From NCBI GenBank assembly GCA_002690805.1, contig NZFW01000037.1:1-53720 (forward strand): DNA of 53,720 nt. The letters are read 5' to 3'. The notes beneath the pieces were generated by a model that was given only the letters and a program-made list of their open reading frames with translations, was not told the DNA's origin and searched no databases. The position numbers and the translations under genes were made by a program. Position 1 is the stretch's first letter. Every line of letters starts with the position of its first letter. The DNA comes from Flavobacteriaceae bacterium (GTDB lineage: Bacteria; Bacteroidota; Bacteroidia; Flavobacteriales; Flavobacteriaceae). Shown here piece by piece: positions 9,670 to 18,694 of the stretch.

Positions 9670-10605
9670 ATGGATAAAAAACAATTAGTTGATTGCCACA
9701 ACAGAATAAAACCTCATATTCACAACACCCCAGTGATTAAATCATCTTTGATAAACTCTATAACTGGTGCTGATATATATTTTAAGTGTGATAATTTTCA
9801 AAAAATGGGTGCTTTTAAAATGAGAGGGGCTACCAATGCAATTTTACAGCTTCATGATAGTCAAAAAAGTAAAGGAGTTGTGACACACTCATCAGGTAAT
9901 TTTGCACAAGCACTGTCACTAGCAGCAAAAAGTATTGGTGTAAAAGCATACATTATTATGCCTTCAACTGCAACAGAAATTAAAAAAATTGCAGTTAAGG
10001 GATATGGAGGTATATTAATTGAATGCGAACCAAATCTTAGGGCTAGAGAGAAAGCTGCTCAAAAAATTGTAGAAACAAAAGGTGCAACTTTCATTCATCC
10101 ATCAAATGATGATCAAGTCATTTTAGGACAAGGTACAGCGTGTAAAGAACTTATTGAGAAGTATAATAATTTAGATTATATACTTGCTCCTGTTGGTGGA
10201 GGCGGGCTGATAGCTGGAAGTGCATTAGCAGCAAAGTACTTTGGGCAAAACTGTAAAGTAATCGGTGCAGAACCATATGAGGTAGACGATGCTTACCGAT
10301 CAATAATTAGTGGTAAAATTGAAACAAATAAAACCACTAACACAATTGCAGATGGATTAAAAACCCAATTAGGTGATAAAAACTTTCCAATAATAAAAAA
10401 AGAGGTTCATTCAATAATTAGGATTACAGAAAAAGAGATAATTGAATCAATGAAGATTATTTGGGAAAGATTAAAAATTGTTTGTGAGCCTTCTTGTTCA
10501 CTTCCGTTAGCAGCAGTTATAAAAAATAATACATTTTTTAAAGGTAAAAAAGTAGGAATAATTATTTCAGGAGGTAATGTTGACTTAAAAAACCTTCCTT
10601 TTTAA
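9670..10605 (+). CDS. Threonine dehydratase / serine racemase-like PLP enzyme
   Basis: The protein has 311 residues and belongs to fold-type II PLP enzymes. The Schiff-base lysine is K50 in KMGAFKMRGA. The phosphate-binding glycine loop is VGGGGL (about 175-180), and the substrate loop is SSGNFAQA (74-81). The length fits the short catabolic form (TdcB or serine racemase, about 310-330) without the C-terminal ACT regulatory domain of IlvA. It probably deaminates L-threonine or L-serine to the 2-oxo acid, or racemises serine; the sequence alone does not separate these. It begins 6 bases after the GH3 stop, so the two are likely co-transcribed, although no pathway link is evident. Confidence 0.85.
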   Translation: MDKKQLVDCHNRIKPHIHNTPVIKSSLINSITGADIYFKCDNFQKMGAFKMRGATNAILQLHDSQKSKGVVTHSSGNFAQALSLAAKSIGVKAYIIMPSTATEIKKIAVKGYGGILIECEPNLRAREKAAQKIVETKGATFIHPSNDDQVILGQGTACKELIEKYNNLDYILAPVGGGGLIAGSALAAKYFGQNCKVIGAEPYEVDDAYRSIISGKIETNKTTNTIADGLKTQLGDKNFPIIKKEVHSIIRITEKEIIESMKIIWERLKIVCEPSCSLPLAAVIKNNTFFKGKKVGIIISGGNVDLKNLPF

Positions 10606-10643
10606 TAATATCATTTTTAAGTGTTTTTGAGTGTTTTTTGACT

Positions 10644-10707
10644 AAAATTGATCAAAAATGATCAAAAATGATCAATTTTAGGTCATTTTAATTGATTTTT
10701 ATCAATT
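10644..10707 (+). terminator. TGATCA palindromes, probable terminator region
   Basis: AAAATTGATCA (10644-10654) and TGATCAATTTT (10669-10679) form an 11-bp inverted repeat. The unit GATCAAAAAT occurs twice in tandem between and across the arms. A second hairpin follows: AATTGAT (10690-10696), loop TTTT, ATCAATT (10701-10707). The position, about 40 nt past the stop of the PLP gene, suits transcript termination. The regular spacing of GATC sites could also be a protein-binding array. Confidence 0.45.
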
Positions 10708-10750
10708 TTAAAATAACTGTAAGTTAAAAGTTTTCAAAATTTTCACTATT

Positions 10751-10955
10751 TATATTTGTTCTAAATAATAATAATTTCTATATTTAGAATCAATTTAAAT
10801 AAGCATCATTAATAAATTTTATAACTCCAGAATAATAGGCTTTTCAAAATCATTGGTAGTTATGAATTAGGTCGTAAACATTTAATTTAGACTTAAAAAT
10901 TATTTCTTGGTTGTTGAGCCACGGTTCTCATATCTTTTTGAGGCTGTGGCTCTCT
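10751..10955 (+). ncRNA. Candidate structured RNA of about 190 nt
   Basis: A perfect -7 element TATATTTG (10751-10758) is followed by three stem-loops: CTAAATA/TATTTAG (10761-10787); ATAACTCCA with TGGTAGTTAT (10821-10863, one bulge); and GAGCCAC/GTGGCTC extended by CTCA/TGAG (10916-10952). The last is the most GC-rich feature of the gap and is followed by a short T run. There is no open frame. It could be a stand-alone RNA, or a leader of the gene at 11024, which has its own -7-like element at 10999. No known RNA family was recognised. Confidence 0.35.
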
Positions 10956-11023
10956 TTAAATAAATTTTAATTTACAGATATCATTAATTGATTTTTATGA
11001 TATTTGTACTTTAAAATTAAATA

Positions 11024-14000
11024 ATGAAAAACTACGTCTTCATATTCGTTTTTGTGATGAGTTCCATCTCTGTCTGGGGTCAAAATCTCGACTCTATATT
11101 TAATACATTAAAGTTCAGGAACATTGGACCTTTCCGGGGTGGAAGATCAAATTCTGGCTCTGGGGTAAATGGAGATCCATTAACTTATTATATGACCACA
11201 ACAGGTGGAGGGGTATGGAAAACAACTGATGCAGGTCAACACTGGAGAAATATCTCAGATGGTTTTTTTAAATCAGGCTCTGTTGGGGCTATATCTGTTT
11301 CTAATAGTAACCCAAACATATTATATGTAGGAATGGGCGAGCATGCTCCTAGAGGAGTCATGACTGCTCATGGAGATGGAGTATATAAATCAATTGATGC
11401 CGGAGAAACATGGGTTCATCTTGGACTAGAAAAAACACAACATATTTCTAGAATTCAAATTCATCCAGAAAACCCTGATATTTTATGGGTAGCAGCCCAG
11501 GGAGCGTTACATGGAAAATCAAACGAACGGGGCATCTATAAATCAACTAATGGTGGTAAATCATGGAAAAAAGTATTATATGTAAATTCATCTACAGGGG
11601 CTAGTGAATTATCAATAGATGTAAATCATCCCAATATTCTATATGCAGCTATGTGGGACCACATGAGAACTCCATGGAAAGTAATTAGTGGTGGACCAGG
11701 AAGTGGCTTATATAAATCTATTGATTTCGGTGAAACTTGGAAAAAAATTGAAAATGGTATTCCAAAAGAAAAAGGAAAAATGGCAATAGCTGTATCACCT
11801 GCAAATTCTAATTGGGTTTATTCTCTTGTCGAAAGTGATTCTAAGAAAGAAAAAGGAGGTCTTTTTCTTTCAAAAAATGGGGGAGATTCATGGAAAAGAA
11901 TTAGTAATGATCATAGGTTATTACAAAGAGCTTGGTATTATATTGAATTGACTCTTGATCCAAATAATGAAAATGTAGTTTATGTGTTGAGTGCTTCGGC
12001 CTATAAATCTATAAATGGTGGAAGTGACTGGGAGGAAATTGACACTCATCATGGGGATTACCACGATTTATGGATTAACCCTAACAATTCGAAAAATATG
12101 CTGATTTCAAATGATGGTGGGTCTGAAATAACTTTTGATGCTGGAGAAAATTGGTCTAGAATTGATAATATGCCTACTGGACAATTTTACAGAGTTATAA
12201 CTGATAACCTATTTCCCTATAATATATATGGAGGACAACAAGATAATAGTTCAATAAAAATTGCTAGTATAGGCATTGGATCTGGTGGTATAGGAAGAGA
12301 AGATTGGTCAGCTTCAGCTGGAGGTGAAAGTGCCTTTATAGCTTTTGATCCAGACAATCCAACAAAAGCAGTTGGAGGTAGTTATCTAGGTTCTATTGTC
12401 ATGTTGGATGTGAATTCAAGACAGAGTACTAAAATAATGATTGAACCAAATTTATATTTGGGACTGGCTGCCAGAGATATGAAATACTTATTTAATTGGA
12501 ATGCTCCAATAATAAAATCACAACATGAGACTAATACTTATTATCATGGCTCCCAATATTTACTTAAAACAATAGATGATGGAATGTCATGGGATGTTGT
12601 ATCACCTGATCTTACAAGGAATATTGATGCAAAGCAGGGAAAAGGTGGTGGACCTTACACTGTTGAAGCTGTGGGAGCAGAAAACTATGGTACTTTAAGC
12701 TATGTTACCGAATCTCAACATGAAGCTGGATTGATTTATACAGGAAGTGATGATGGTCTAGTTCATATCACTAAAAACAACGGTAAAACTTGGAATAATA
12801 TTACTCCCAAGGGGTTAGACGAGACTCTTATCAATTCAATTGAAGTATCTCCACATGATCCAGCCACAGTTTATATCGCAACAACTAAATATAAATTTAA
12901 TGATCATACTCCTGCTATTTATAAATCTTCTGACTATGGAAAATCATGGAAAAATATTTCAAAAGGAATAAAAGAAGTTGATTTTACTAGAGTAATTAGG
13001 GAAGATCCAACAAAAAAAGATTTAATATACACAGGTACACAAAATGGGGTTTATCTTTCTTGGAACGGTGGGAATAATTGGTCAAAATTAAATTTGAATC
13101 TTCCTGTTGTTCCAATTACCGATATGACAATTAAAGGAAGTGACCTAGTTCTTGCAACTCAAGGAAGGGCATTCTGGATTCTTGATGATTTAAATTTAAT
13201 CCGACAATATGATCCTAAAAACAAAAATGGAAAACTTTTTCAAACAAAAAAAACAGTTATTGCTAACTGGTATAGTTCTATGAATAGTAATTTTTCAACT
13301 GGAACAAATTTATTACAAGGAGTTAATCCAGCAAGTGGAATGGTTTTTTATTATCAACTACCCAAACTAAAGGCCACTGATAATGTAGTTTTATCAATCT
13401 TGGACTCCGAGGGAAATCTAGTAAATTCTTTTAGTTCAATAACGAATGAAAATTATATAGATTATGAAGGAGCTCCACCTAAAAAACCAACTATAACAGC
13501 AAATAAAGGAGTTAATCGGTTTGTTTGGAATATGCGACATTCAATTTTAGAGGGTGTTCCTGAAGTATATATAGAAGGTCGTTTCAACGGACATAAAGCA
13601 ATTCCTGGAAAATATAAAGTGAAATTATCATATTTAGATAAGAATTTTGAAATTACCTCAGAAATTATTCCAAATCCAATGATGAGTGTCTCTAATAATG
13701 ATTTTGAAACATACGAGGTATTTATGAAAGATGCTGAAAATATATATAACCAAATGACAACCATGACCAATGATTTTCAAAAGATTAAAAACGAAATAGA
13801 GGTTTTAAAAATTGATTTGAAAAAAAATGATGAAGATGAATTATACAATAAAGCTGAAGATTTGATAGTGGAATTGACTAATTGGGATAATATTATGGTT
13901 CAAAGACTTTCAAAGGCTTATGACGATGTTGAGAATTTTGAAAATGGGTTTACGGCTCATTATTTAACTCTAATAAATGCCGCAGATAGTTCATTGCCTA

Positions 14001-14152
14001 TGATCACAAATGGTGCTAAAAATAAATTCATTGAATTAAATAAAAAATGGAATCAATACAAAAATCAAGCAGTTAATGTTATTAGGCCAAAAATAATTCA
14101 ATTTAATCAGGATTGTCAAAAAAATGGAATTGGTGCAATTTTTATTAAATAA
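11024..14152 (+). CDS. Secreted VPS10/sortilin-like BNR-propeller protein
   Basis: The protein has 1042 residues with a Sec signal peptide ([20 protein letters not shown]). About the first 700 residues hold many BNR/Asp-box blades: [45 protein letters not shown]. These are arranged as in the large VPS10/sortilin-like 'glycosyl hydrolase' family of Bacteroidota, whose usual length is about 1000-1100. After the propeller comes a beta-rich stretch ([10 protein letters not shown]) and a C-terminal helical segment rich in Asn and Lys. No T9SS sorting tail is seen, so it probably remains periplasmic or leaves by another route. No sialidase catalytic residues were identified, and enzyme activity should not be assumed. 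It stands alone between a gene-free region and a pseudogene. Confidence 0.8.
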   Translation: MKNYVFIFVFVMSSISVWGQNLDSIFNTLKFRNIGPFRGGRSNSGSGVNGDPLTYYMTTTGGGVWKTTDAGQHWRNISDGFFKSGSVGAISVSNSNPNILYVGMGEHAPRGVMTAHGDGVYKSIDAGETWVHLGLEKTQHISRIQIHPENPDILWVAAQGALHGKSNERGIYKSTNGGKSWKKVLYVNSSTGASELSIDVNHPNILYAAMWDHMRTPWKVISGGPGSGLYKSIDFGETWKKIENGIPKEKGKMAIAVSPANSNWVYSLVESDSKKEKGGLFLSKNGGDSWKRISNDHRLLQRAWYYIELTLDPNNENVVYVLSASAYKSINGGSDWEEIDTHHGDYHDLWINPNNSKNMLISNDGGSEITFDAGENWSRIDNMPTGQFYRVITDNLFPYNIYGGQQDNSSIKIASIGIGSGGIGREDWSASAGGESAFIAFDPDNPTKAVGGSYLGSIVMLDVNSRQSTKIMIEPNLYLGLAARDMKYLFNWNAPIIKSQHETNTYYHGSQYLLKTIDDGMSWDVVSPDLTRNIDAKQGKGGGPYTVEAVGAENYGTLSYVTESQHEAGLIYTGSDDGLVHITKNNGKTWNNITPKGLDETLINSIEVSPHDPATVYIATTKYKFNDHTPAIYKSSDYGKSWKNISKGIKEVDFTRVIREDPTKKDLIYTGTQNGVYLSWNGGNNWSKLNLNLPVVPITDMTIKGSDLVLATQGRAFWILDDLNLIRQYDPKNKNGKLFQTKKTVIANWYSSMNSNFSTGTNLLQGVNPASGMVFYYQLPKLKATDNVVLSILDSEGNLVNSFSSITNENYIDYEGAPPKKPTITANKGVNRFVWNMRHSILEGVPEVYIEGRFNGHKAIPGKYKVKLSYLDKNFEITSEIIPNPMMSVSNNDFETYEVFMKDAENIYNQMTTMTNDFQKIKNEIEVLKIDLKKNDEDELYNKAEDLIVELTNWDNIMVQRLSKAYDDVENFENGFTAHYLTLINAADSSLPMITNGAKNKFIELNKKWNQYKNQAVNVIRPKIIQFNQDCQKNGIGAIFIK

Positions 14153-14158
14153 GTATCA

Positions 14159-14658
14159 ATGGAAATTTTACTATCCACTATAACCATATCTTTTAAAGTT
14201 AACTGATCAAAGCTTAGAGACAATAGCACCCCTATTAGTCAGTAAAAATAAATCATTTTATACTGCTCTAAATTAGTCTTATAGAATACAGAATATGGGG
14301 TCATTGCAGTCTCAAAAGTTTTAAGTGATGTTAATGATACTATTTTAATAGCTGGAAATACATTTGGTTATGCATCAGGAACTATTCTTAGGCATTATTT
14401 AGAAAATATAATGGGTATGATGTTTTTGTTATAGGAGTTTTCGCATCTGTACTCTATCCTTAAGTAGTTAAAGCATTTAGAAAAAAGGAGTGCCTAGTTA
14501 CAATAACTATATTGAGAAGGAAGATACATATAAGGTAGAGTTTGCTTATGTATTGTTCCAAGAAAAAAATAAAAAATGTAATTCAAATAATAGAAGAGTT
14601 AAATCCAAAGACATATTTTAAATCTGATCTATCAAACCCAATTTATTTAAAAAAATAA
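14159..14658 (+). pseudogene. Decayed UPF0316 (DUF5698/DUF2179) membrane protein gene
   Basis: No intact frame spans this stretch, but pieces in different frames line up with a UPF0316 protein. An ATG at 14159 begins MEILLSTITISFKVN and then stops. ETIAPLLVSKNKSFYTALN follows, then VIAVSKVLSDVNDTILIAG and NTFGYASGTILRHYLEN, matching the family's W-x-x-AISKVLS and YAxGFATG region. Further on, EDTYKVEFAYVLFQEKN and, after a shift, VIQIIEELNPKTYFKSDL match the C-terminal DUF2179 domain (usually IIxEINPxAF). At least two frameshifts and several stops separate the pieces. It lies right after the propeller gene. The family call is by memory of its motifs. Confidence 0.6.
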
Positions 14659-14727
14659 ATTAAACTATTTCGCATTTTAATCATATAAATTATTATATTA
14701 GTTTATAAGACACTATAATCATTACGA

Positions 14728-15135
14728 ATGAAAAAGCTTGCCTTTTGTTTTTTTATATCAATTTTTACTTTTGGTTTTACCTTTGCTCAAAAATCAAACA
14801 ATAAAAAATCTGATAAATTCTACTCCAAAAATTGGAAAGTAGTTGAAACTGATAATAGTTCAAAATGGGAAAAAACTAAACCTAAAAAGGACCTATCTAC
14901 TAATTCCTCTTTATACTCAACAAAATCCAGATCAATCAATAGCTCAAGATCTCTTTCATCAAAATCTAAAAAACAAAAAGGATTTAGATATCCTACAAGT
15001 GCCTCTAATGCTTCAAAAAAGGATGTTGTTCCAATAAAATTAAATGCTCCCGTAGTAAAAAAATCAACAGTAAATAAGTCAGTAAGAGTCTCTTCTCAAA
15101 AACCAAAACTTTTCTCTAACAAAAAGAAAAATTAA
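14728..15135 (+). CDS. Small secreted basic Ser/Lys-rich protein, unknown
   Basis: The protein has 135 residues with a clear signal peptide (MKKLAFCFFISIFTFGFTFAQ). The mature part is low-complexity, rich in Lys, Ser and Asn, strongly basic, with no Cys and no predicted globular core. Short motifs such as KSRSINSSRSLSSKSKKQK suggest a disordered polycationic tail that might bind envelope polymers or nucleic acid, but this is only inference. I do not recognise a family. The gene stands alone on the plus strand after the UPF0316 remnant. The sequence upstream has TATATTAG near 14693, a weak -7 match. Confidence 0.65.
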   Translation: MKKLAFCFFISIFTFGFTFAQKSNNKKSDKFYSKNWKVVETDNSSKWEKTKPKKDLSTNSSLYSTKSRSINSSRSLSSKSKKQKGFRYPTSASNASKKDVVPIKLNAPVVKKSTVNKSVRVSSQKPKLFSNKKKN

Positions 15136-15191
15136 ACCTTATTTTTATTGAAAATAAGTCCTTTAATTTTTATTATTTAAAGTCTAAACTT

Positions 15192-15199
15192 TACCTTTG
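15192..15199 (+). promoter_or_regulatory. -7 promoter element TACCTTTG for small ORF
   Basis: This is a perfect TAnnTTTG match, 22 bases upstream of the ATG at 15222. It supports expression of the 34-codon frame. No TTG was found at the classical -33 spacing. Confidence 0.5.
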
Positions 15200-15221
15200 T
15201 GCGAATTTTATATTTGATCGT

Positions 15222-15326
15222 ATGAAAGCACTGGGAAGAAAAAGTAGAATGAGATATATAACACATAATCCGTCAGGAGAGCTTGTTAAATCTATAACCT
15301 TTTTTCTAAAAAAATTAAAAAAATAA
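15222..15326 (+). CDS. Small basic 34-residue protein, unknown
   Basis: ATG 15222 to TAA 15324-15326 encodes 34 residues. It begins MKALGRKSRMRYITHNPSGE and ends in KKLKK. It is basic, with a short hydrophobic patch (SITFF) near the C-terminus. Support for reality is a perfect -7 element at 15192-15199 and non-random composition compared with surrounding A/T-rich sequence (internal Gly, Pro, His, Arg). It ends 1 base before the stop of the convergent DUF6090 gene. I do not recognise a family. It could bind RNA or membrane. Confidence 0.5.
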   Translation: MKALGRKSRMRYITHNPSGELVKSITFFLKKLKK

Positions 15327-15327
15327 A

Positions 15328-16056
15328 CTAGTTATACTCAAGATTAATAACAGATTTTAAGTTATTTAATGATTCAATATATTTACTTATACTCATAACT
15401 CTCAAGGTTAAAAAATAGTTTCGGTCGTTTAATAAGTTTTTTAGCTCTAGATCAATTAGGTTTGTAAAAATAAATTCTCTACTTGTAATATCTAATTGAT
15501 TGTTTCTTTTATTATCAATCCACATAAATATTTTGTCTGAATTTTGTTTTAAAAGCTTAAGGTTGACAAAATTTCTTTCTTTTCTTGTTGTGTAAACTGA
15601 TTCAATTTCTTTTCTAACCTTAGTATTATTAATCAAAACTAACTTTCCAGAATTTATTAGGCTTTTAAAATAAATTTCTTCTGGAGAAAAAGTATTCCAC
15701 CAGGTTATCATCCATTGATAAATATTGTTGTAATTACTTTCCTCGTTCCAATATAAAATATTTCCATTTATATCGTAACTATGACCGTAAGGATATTTTT
15801 GATGCAAATTAATTAGACTATCTTTTCTAAGATAATTATAATCCGAGGTAATCAATTTATTTACAATTACCATGTTTTGTAATTGTTTTAAGTGTTCTTC
15901 GCAATATTCAATATTAGATTCAATTTCATTAACTAAAGTAAGAACAGACTGAGTAATATTTTCTTTTTCAATTCTTTCATCATTATACCTGTCTACACTA
16001 AAAGACAATAAAATTCCAACAAAAATTGCTGTAGATTCAAAGATGTATTTTCTCAT
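15328..16056 (-). CDS. DUF6090-like membrane-anchored protein
   Basis: The protein has 242 residues from ATG 16056 (MRKYIFESTAIFVGILLSFS). An in-frame ATG 13 codons upstream would place a polar stretch before the helix and is less likely. A single N-terminal membrane helix is followed by a predominantly helical domain (DRYNDERIEKENITQSVLTL) and then WNEESNYNNIYQWMITWWN, the usual layout of DUF6090 proteins in Flavobacteriia. TATATTTA lies just 5 bases upstream of the chosen start (16061-16068), so the message may be leaderless. Function is unknown. The partial gene at 1-381 is a paralogue by plan. Confidence 0.65.
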   Translation of the reverse strand: MRKYIFESTAIFVGILLSFSVDRYNDERIEKENITQSVLTLVNEIESNIEYCEEHLKQLQNMVIVNKLITSDYNYLRKDSLINLHQKYPYGHSYDINGNILYWNEESNYNNIYQWMITWWNTFSPEEIYFKSLINSGKLVLINNTKVRKEIESVYTTRKERNFVNLKLLKQNSDKIFMWIDNKRNNQLDITSREFIFTNLIDLELKNLLNDRNYFLTLRVMSISKYIESLNNLKSVINLEYN

Positions 16057-16133
16057 TTTGTAAATATATTTATTATTTAAACCTGAATTAAACAATTTAA
16101 CGTATTAAATTTTATGCGTTAAAGAACAGCAAC

Positions 16134-16155
16134 TTGTTAAAAGCAATTACATTTG
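16134..16155 (+). promoter_or_regulatory. Promoter TTGTTAA-N7-TACATTTG
   Basis: TTGTTAA (16134-16140), seven bases, then a perfect -7 element TACATTTG (16148-16155), 22 bases before the ATG at 16178. The same 7-mer at the same spacing precedes HU and atpD in this window. Confidence 0.6.
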
Positions 16156-16177
16156 TATTTAATTTAAAAAAGATGAT

Positions 16178-16975
16178 ATGAAAAAAATTATACTAACATT
16201 AACATTATTTATTACATTTCAACTGTCAGCTCAAGAGGATATTTTCTCATATAATTACAGAAGTGTTCCAGCTGAAGAGTTAGAATCTTTTTTTGAAAAT
16301 GAGGTTGTCTACTGGACTGGTATACATTCTATTTTAGTTAAAAAAGGTCAATCAACTGGCTGGGCAATGCTTCAAAGAGTTGGGGGGAAATCAAGTGATC
16401 CAAATATATATTTTTATATGGGACATGGATCTTATGAAAACCTTGATAACCTTAACAAAAATTGGCAAGCAGCTGAGGCAGAATATAGAAAGTCTATGGA
16501 TTCTGAAAAACTAGCATTAATTGATAAACAATTAAACATCCACAAGAGAATTGTTGGAGAAGTACTTTTAAACAGGGTGACATCCGCAAATTTAGACGGT
16601 GGAATGAGTGATTGGAATTATCTTGTGCACAATTATGCAAAAGCAAAAAATGCTTGGAGCTGGGTTCAACTTCAAGATAAATATTTTAAACCTTTTTTTG
16701 AAAAACATATTAAAGCAAAAAATACAAAACAAAAATATTGGAATGCTGCATATGTTTTGAATCCAACTGGAGACTCATACAACTGGAATGCATATACCGC
16801 TGATGCTTATAAAAAATTATCAGATATTTTTAATCCTTGGAATATTGAAATTACATGGCCAGAAATTTCTGAAGATGATATAGATACCTTTGGAGATAAT
16901 GGATTCTATAAAACTGTAATCTGGGAAAAGTTATTATGGCTTGATACCAATGGCAATTTAAAATCCAGATATTAA
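16178..16975 (+). CDS. Secreted protein of unknown function
   Basis: The protein has 265 residues. The signal peptide is MKKIILTLTLFITFQLSAQE, with likely cleavage after SAQ. The mature part is rich in Trp, Tyr and Asn (VVYWTGIHSILVKKGQSTGW, MSDWNYLVHNYAKAKNAWSW, NPTGDSYNWNAYTADAYKKL), with a helical middle. This aromatic-rich composition suggests a soluble periplasmic or exported protein, but no family or catalytic motif was recognised. It has its own strong-looking promoter and an intrinsic terminator directly after the stop, so it forms a single-gene transcription unit. Confidence 0.75.
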   Translation: MKKIILTLTLFITFQLSAQEDIFSYNYRSVPAEELESFFENEVVYWTGIHSILVKKGQSTGWAMLQRVGGKSSDPNIYFYMGHGSYENLDNLNKNWQAAEAEYRKSMDSEKLALIDKQLNIHKRIVGEVLLNRVTSANLDGGMSDWNYLVHNYAKAKNAWSWVQLQDKYFKPFFEKHIKAKNTKQKYWNAAYVLNPTGDSYNWNAYTADAYKKLSDIFNPWNIEITWPEISEDDIDTFGDNGFYKTVIWEKLLWLDTNGNLKSRY

Positions 16976-16985
16976 AATTATATTT

Positions 16986-17016
16986 AAACCCTCTATTTCA
17001 ATTAGGGGGTTTTTTA
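16986..17016 (+). terminator. Intrinsic terminator
   Basis: AAACCCTCT (16986-16994) pairs with AGGGGGTTT (17004-17012), including one G-U, with a nine-base loop, and runs on into a T tract. It lies 10 bases after the stop of the secreted-protein gene and ends just before the next gene's ATG at 17027. Confidence 0.85.
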
Positions 17017-17026
17017 TATTTTTCAA

Positions 17027-17482
17027 ATGAAATACCTAAAATTAATATTAGTGTTTTTCTTGATATTCTCATGCTCTACGAAGGAGAACCCGATCAATTA
17101 TGTTTATTCAGAAAAAATTGATTTAGCTCTAAATAAACTTATAATCAATAAAAAAAAATGGATTGAATCTAACATTACCTCGTATTCTATGAATATTCAG
17201 TTTAGCTGTTTTTGTCTGGCCTATGATCCATATTTTGTTGTAATTGAAGAAAATTCTCTATCCTCAGTCTCAGGTAATGAAGAATGGGGCTATGAAGGCA
17301 GACCCATGACGATAAATGATTTGTTTGATGTAATCGAAGATAAAATAATTGAAGACCCTTTTTTTTATGAAATAACTTATAACACAGAATATGGGTACCC
17401 TGAGTATTCGTATTTTGATATGGTAGAAATGATAGCAGATGAGGAAATAGGCTATATTTTGACGAATTTTAAACGATTATAA
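17027..17482 (+). CDS. DUF6174 lipoprotein
   Basis: The protein has 151 residues with a lipoprotein signal (MKYLKLILVFFLIFSCS, lipobox IFSC). The mature part matches the DUF6174 pattern: a Trp-Ile motif and SYSMNIQFSCFC, then YFVVIEENSLSSV, TINDLFDVIEDKI, and ITYNTEYGYPEYSYFDMVEM with ADEEIGY near the end. The family forms small secreted beta-rich domains of unknown role. It starts 14 bases after the terminator T tract and is followed by an MFS transporter after 11 bases, so the two may share a transcript. Confidence 0.8.
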   Translation: MKYLKLILVFFLIFSCSTKENPINYVYSEKIDLALNKLIINKKKWIESNITSYSMNIQFSCFCLAYDPYFVVIEENSLSSVSGNEEWGYEGRPMTINDLFDVIEDKIIEDPFFYEITYNTEYGYPEYSYFDMVEMIADEEIGYILTNFKRL

Positions 17483-17493
17483 TTCATTGCAAA

Positions 17494-18684
17494 ATGAAGG
17501 AACTTGGGCTGAAAAAAAATCTATCTCAATTTATTTTACTAGTAATAGTAAATGCATTTGTTGGGGGAATGGTTGGTATAGAAAGAACAATAATCCCTCA
17601 ATTTGCATCTGAAAATTTTAATCTTTCCTCTAAATCTGCAATACTTACATTTATAGTTGCATTTGGAATTACAAAAGCTCTTACAAATTTTGCTTTTGGA
17701 AAATTAGCAAATTCTTTTGGACGTAAAAATTTACTGATTATTGGATGGATTTTTGCAATTCCAATACCAATAATTTTAATAAATGCAAATTTATGGGGCT
17801 GGGTTATTTTTGCTAACATTTTATTGGGGATTAATCAGGGGCTTACATGGAGTAGTACTGTTAATATGAAGATAGATTTAGTGGGGGAAAAAGATAGAGG
17901 ATTTGCGATGGGTTTAAATGAATTTTCAGGATATTTAGCTGTTGGTGTAACGGCATATTTGAGTGGGTTACTTGCAAACAAATATGGGGTAACTCCCTAT
18001 CCCTTTTATCTAGGATTATTAGTAGCTTTTATAGGACTTATATTGACCGTATTTTTTGTTAAAGAAACTGAGTCTTTTGTCAAAATTGAATCAAAAACAG
18101 ACAACTCGAAGTCTATAGAAAACATCTTTATTGAGACAACATTTAAAAACAAAACACTTAGCTCTGTTACACAGGCTGGGCTAATAAATAATTTAAATGA
18201 TGGAATGATATGGGGATTACTTCCAATTCTTTTATTTTCTATGAATCTTGACAATGAACAAATAGGGATTATTGCAGCAGCGTATCCAACATTTTGGGGT
18301 ATTGGTCAATTATTTACAGGTAAAATGTCTGATTTTTATGCCAAAAAAAAAATGTTATTTTGGGGAATGTTTATTCAAGGTATTTCGATTTTAATAATAC
18401 CTTTTACCAATAGTTTTATTTTACTTCTATCACTGAGTATTTTGTTAGGGATAGGAACCGCAATAGTTTATCCAACTTTTTTAACTTCAATTGCAGAGGA
18501 GTCATCACCAATTCAGAGAGCTGAAACTATTGGTTCTTTTAGGCTATGGCGAGATTTAGGTTATGCAATTGGAGCATTACTTTCAGGAATTACAGCTGAT
18601 TTTTTTGGAATTAGTTTTTCAATACTATTAATTGGATTTATAACTATTTTATCATCTATTGTAATACAAATAAGAATGCCTTAA
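17494..18684 (+). CDS. Major facilitator superfamily transporter
   Basis: The protein has 396 residues with about 12 membrane helices and a central hydrophilic loop (about residues 190-220). The loop after helix 2 carries GKLANSFGRKNLLIIG, the classic MFS GxxxDxxGRR-type motif in degenerate form, and its second-half counterpart is GKMSDFYAKKKMLFWG. The protein is an inner-membrane secondary carrier. The substrate cannot be read from sequence; drug/H+ antiport or small-metabolite export are both possible. It follows the DUF6174 lipoprotein closely and is convergent with mmsA, with a 10-base gap. Confidence 0.85.
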   Translation: MKELGLKKNLSQFILLVIVNAFVGGMVGIERTIIPQFASENFNLSSKSAILTFIVAFGITKALTNFAFGKLANSFGRKNLLIIGWIFAIPIPIILINANLWGWVIFANILLGINQGLTWSSTVNMKIDLVGEKDRGFAMGLNEFSGYLAVGVTAYLSGLLANKYGVTPYPFYLGLLVAFIGLILTVFFVKETESFVKIESKTDNSKSIENIFIETTFKNKTLSSVTQAGLINNLNDGMIWGLLPILLFSMNLDNEQIGIIAAAYPTFWGIGQLFTGKMSDFYAKKKMLFWGMFIQGISILIIPFTNSFILLLSLSILLGIGTAIVYPTFLTSIAEESSPIQRAETIGSFRLWRDLGYAIGALLSGITADFFGISFSILLIGFITILSSIVIQIRMP

Positions 18685-18694
18685 AAGTTGTAAA

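Larger units (their letters stand above)
10606..11023. other. 418-nt gene-free region
   Basis: No credible open frame is present. The first third holds TGATCA-containing palindromes that probably end the GH3/PLP transcript. From 10751 there is a -7 element and three successive stem-loops, described separately as a possible RNA. Just before the ATG at 11024 is a near-consensus -7 element, GATATTTG (10999-11006), 18 bases upstream, probably the promoter of the propeller gene. Confidence 0.6.
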
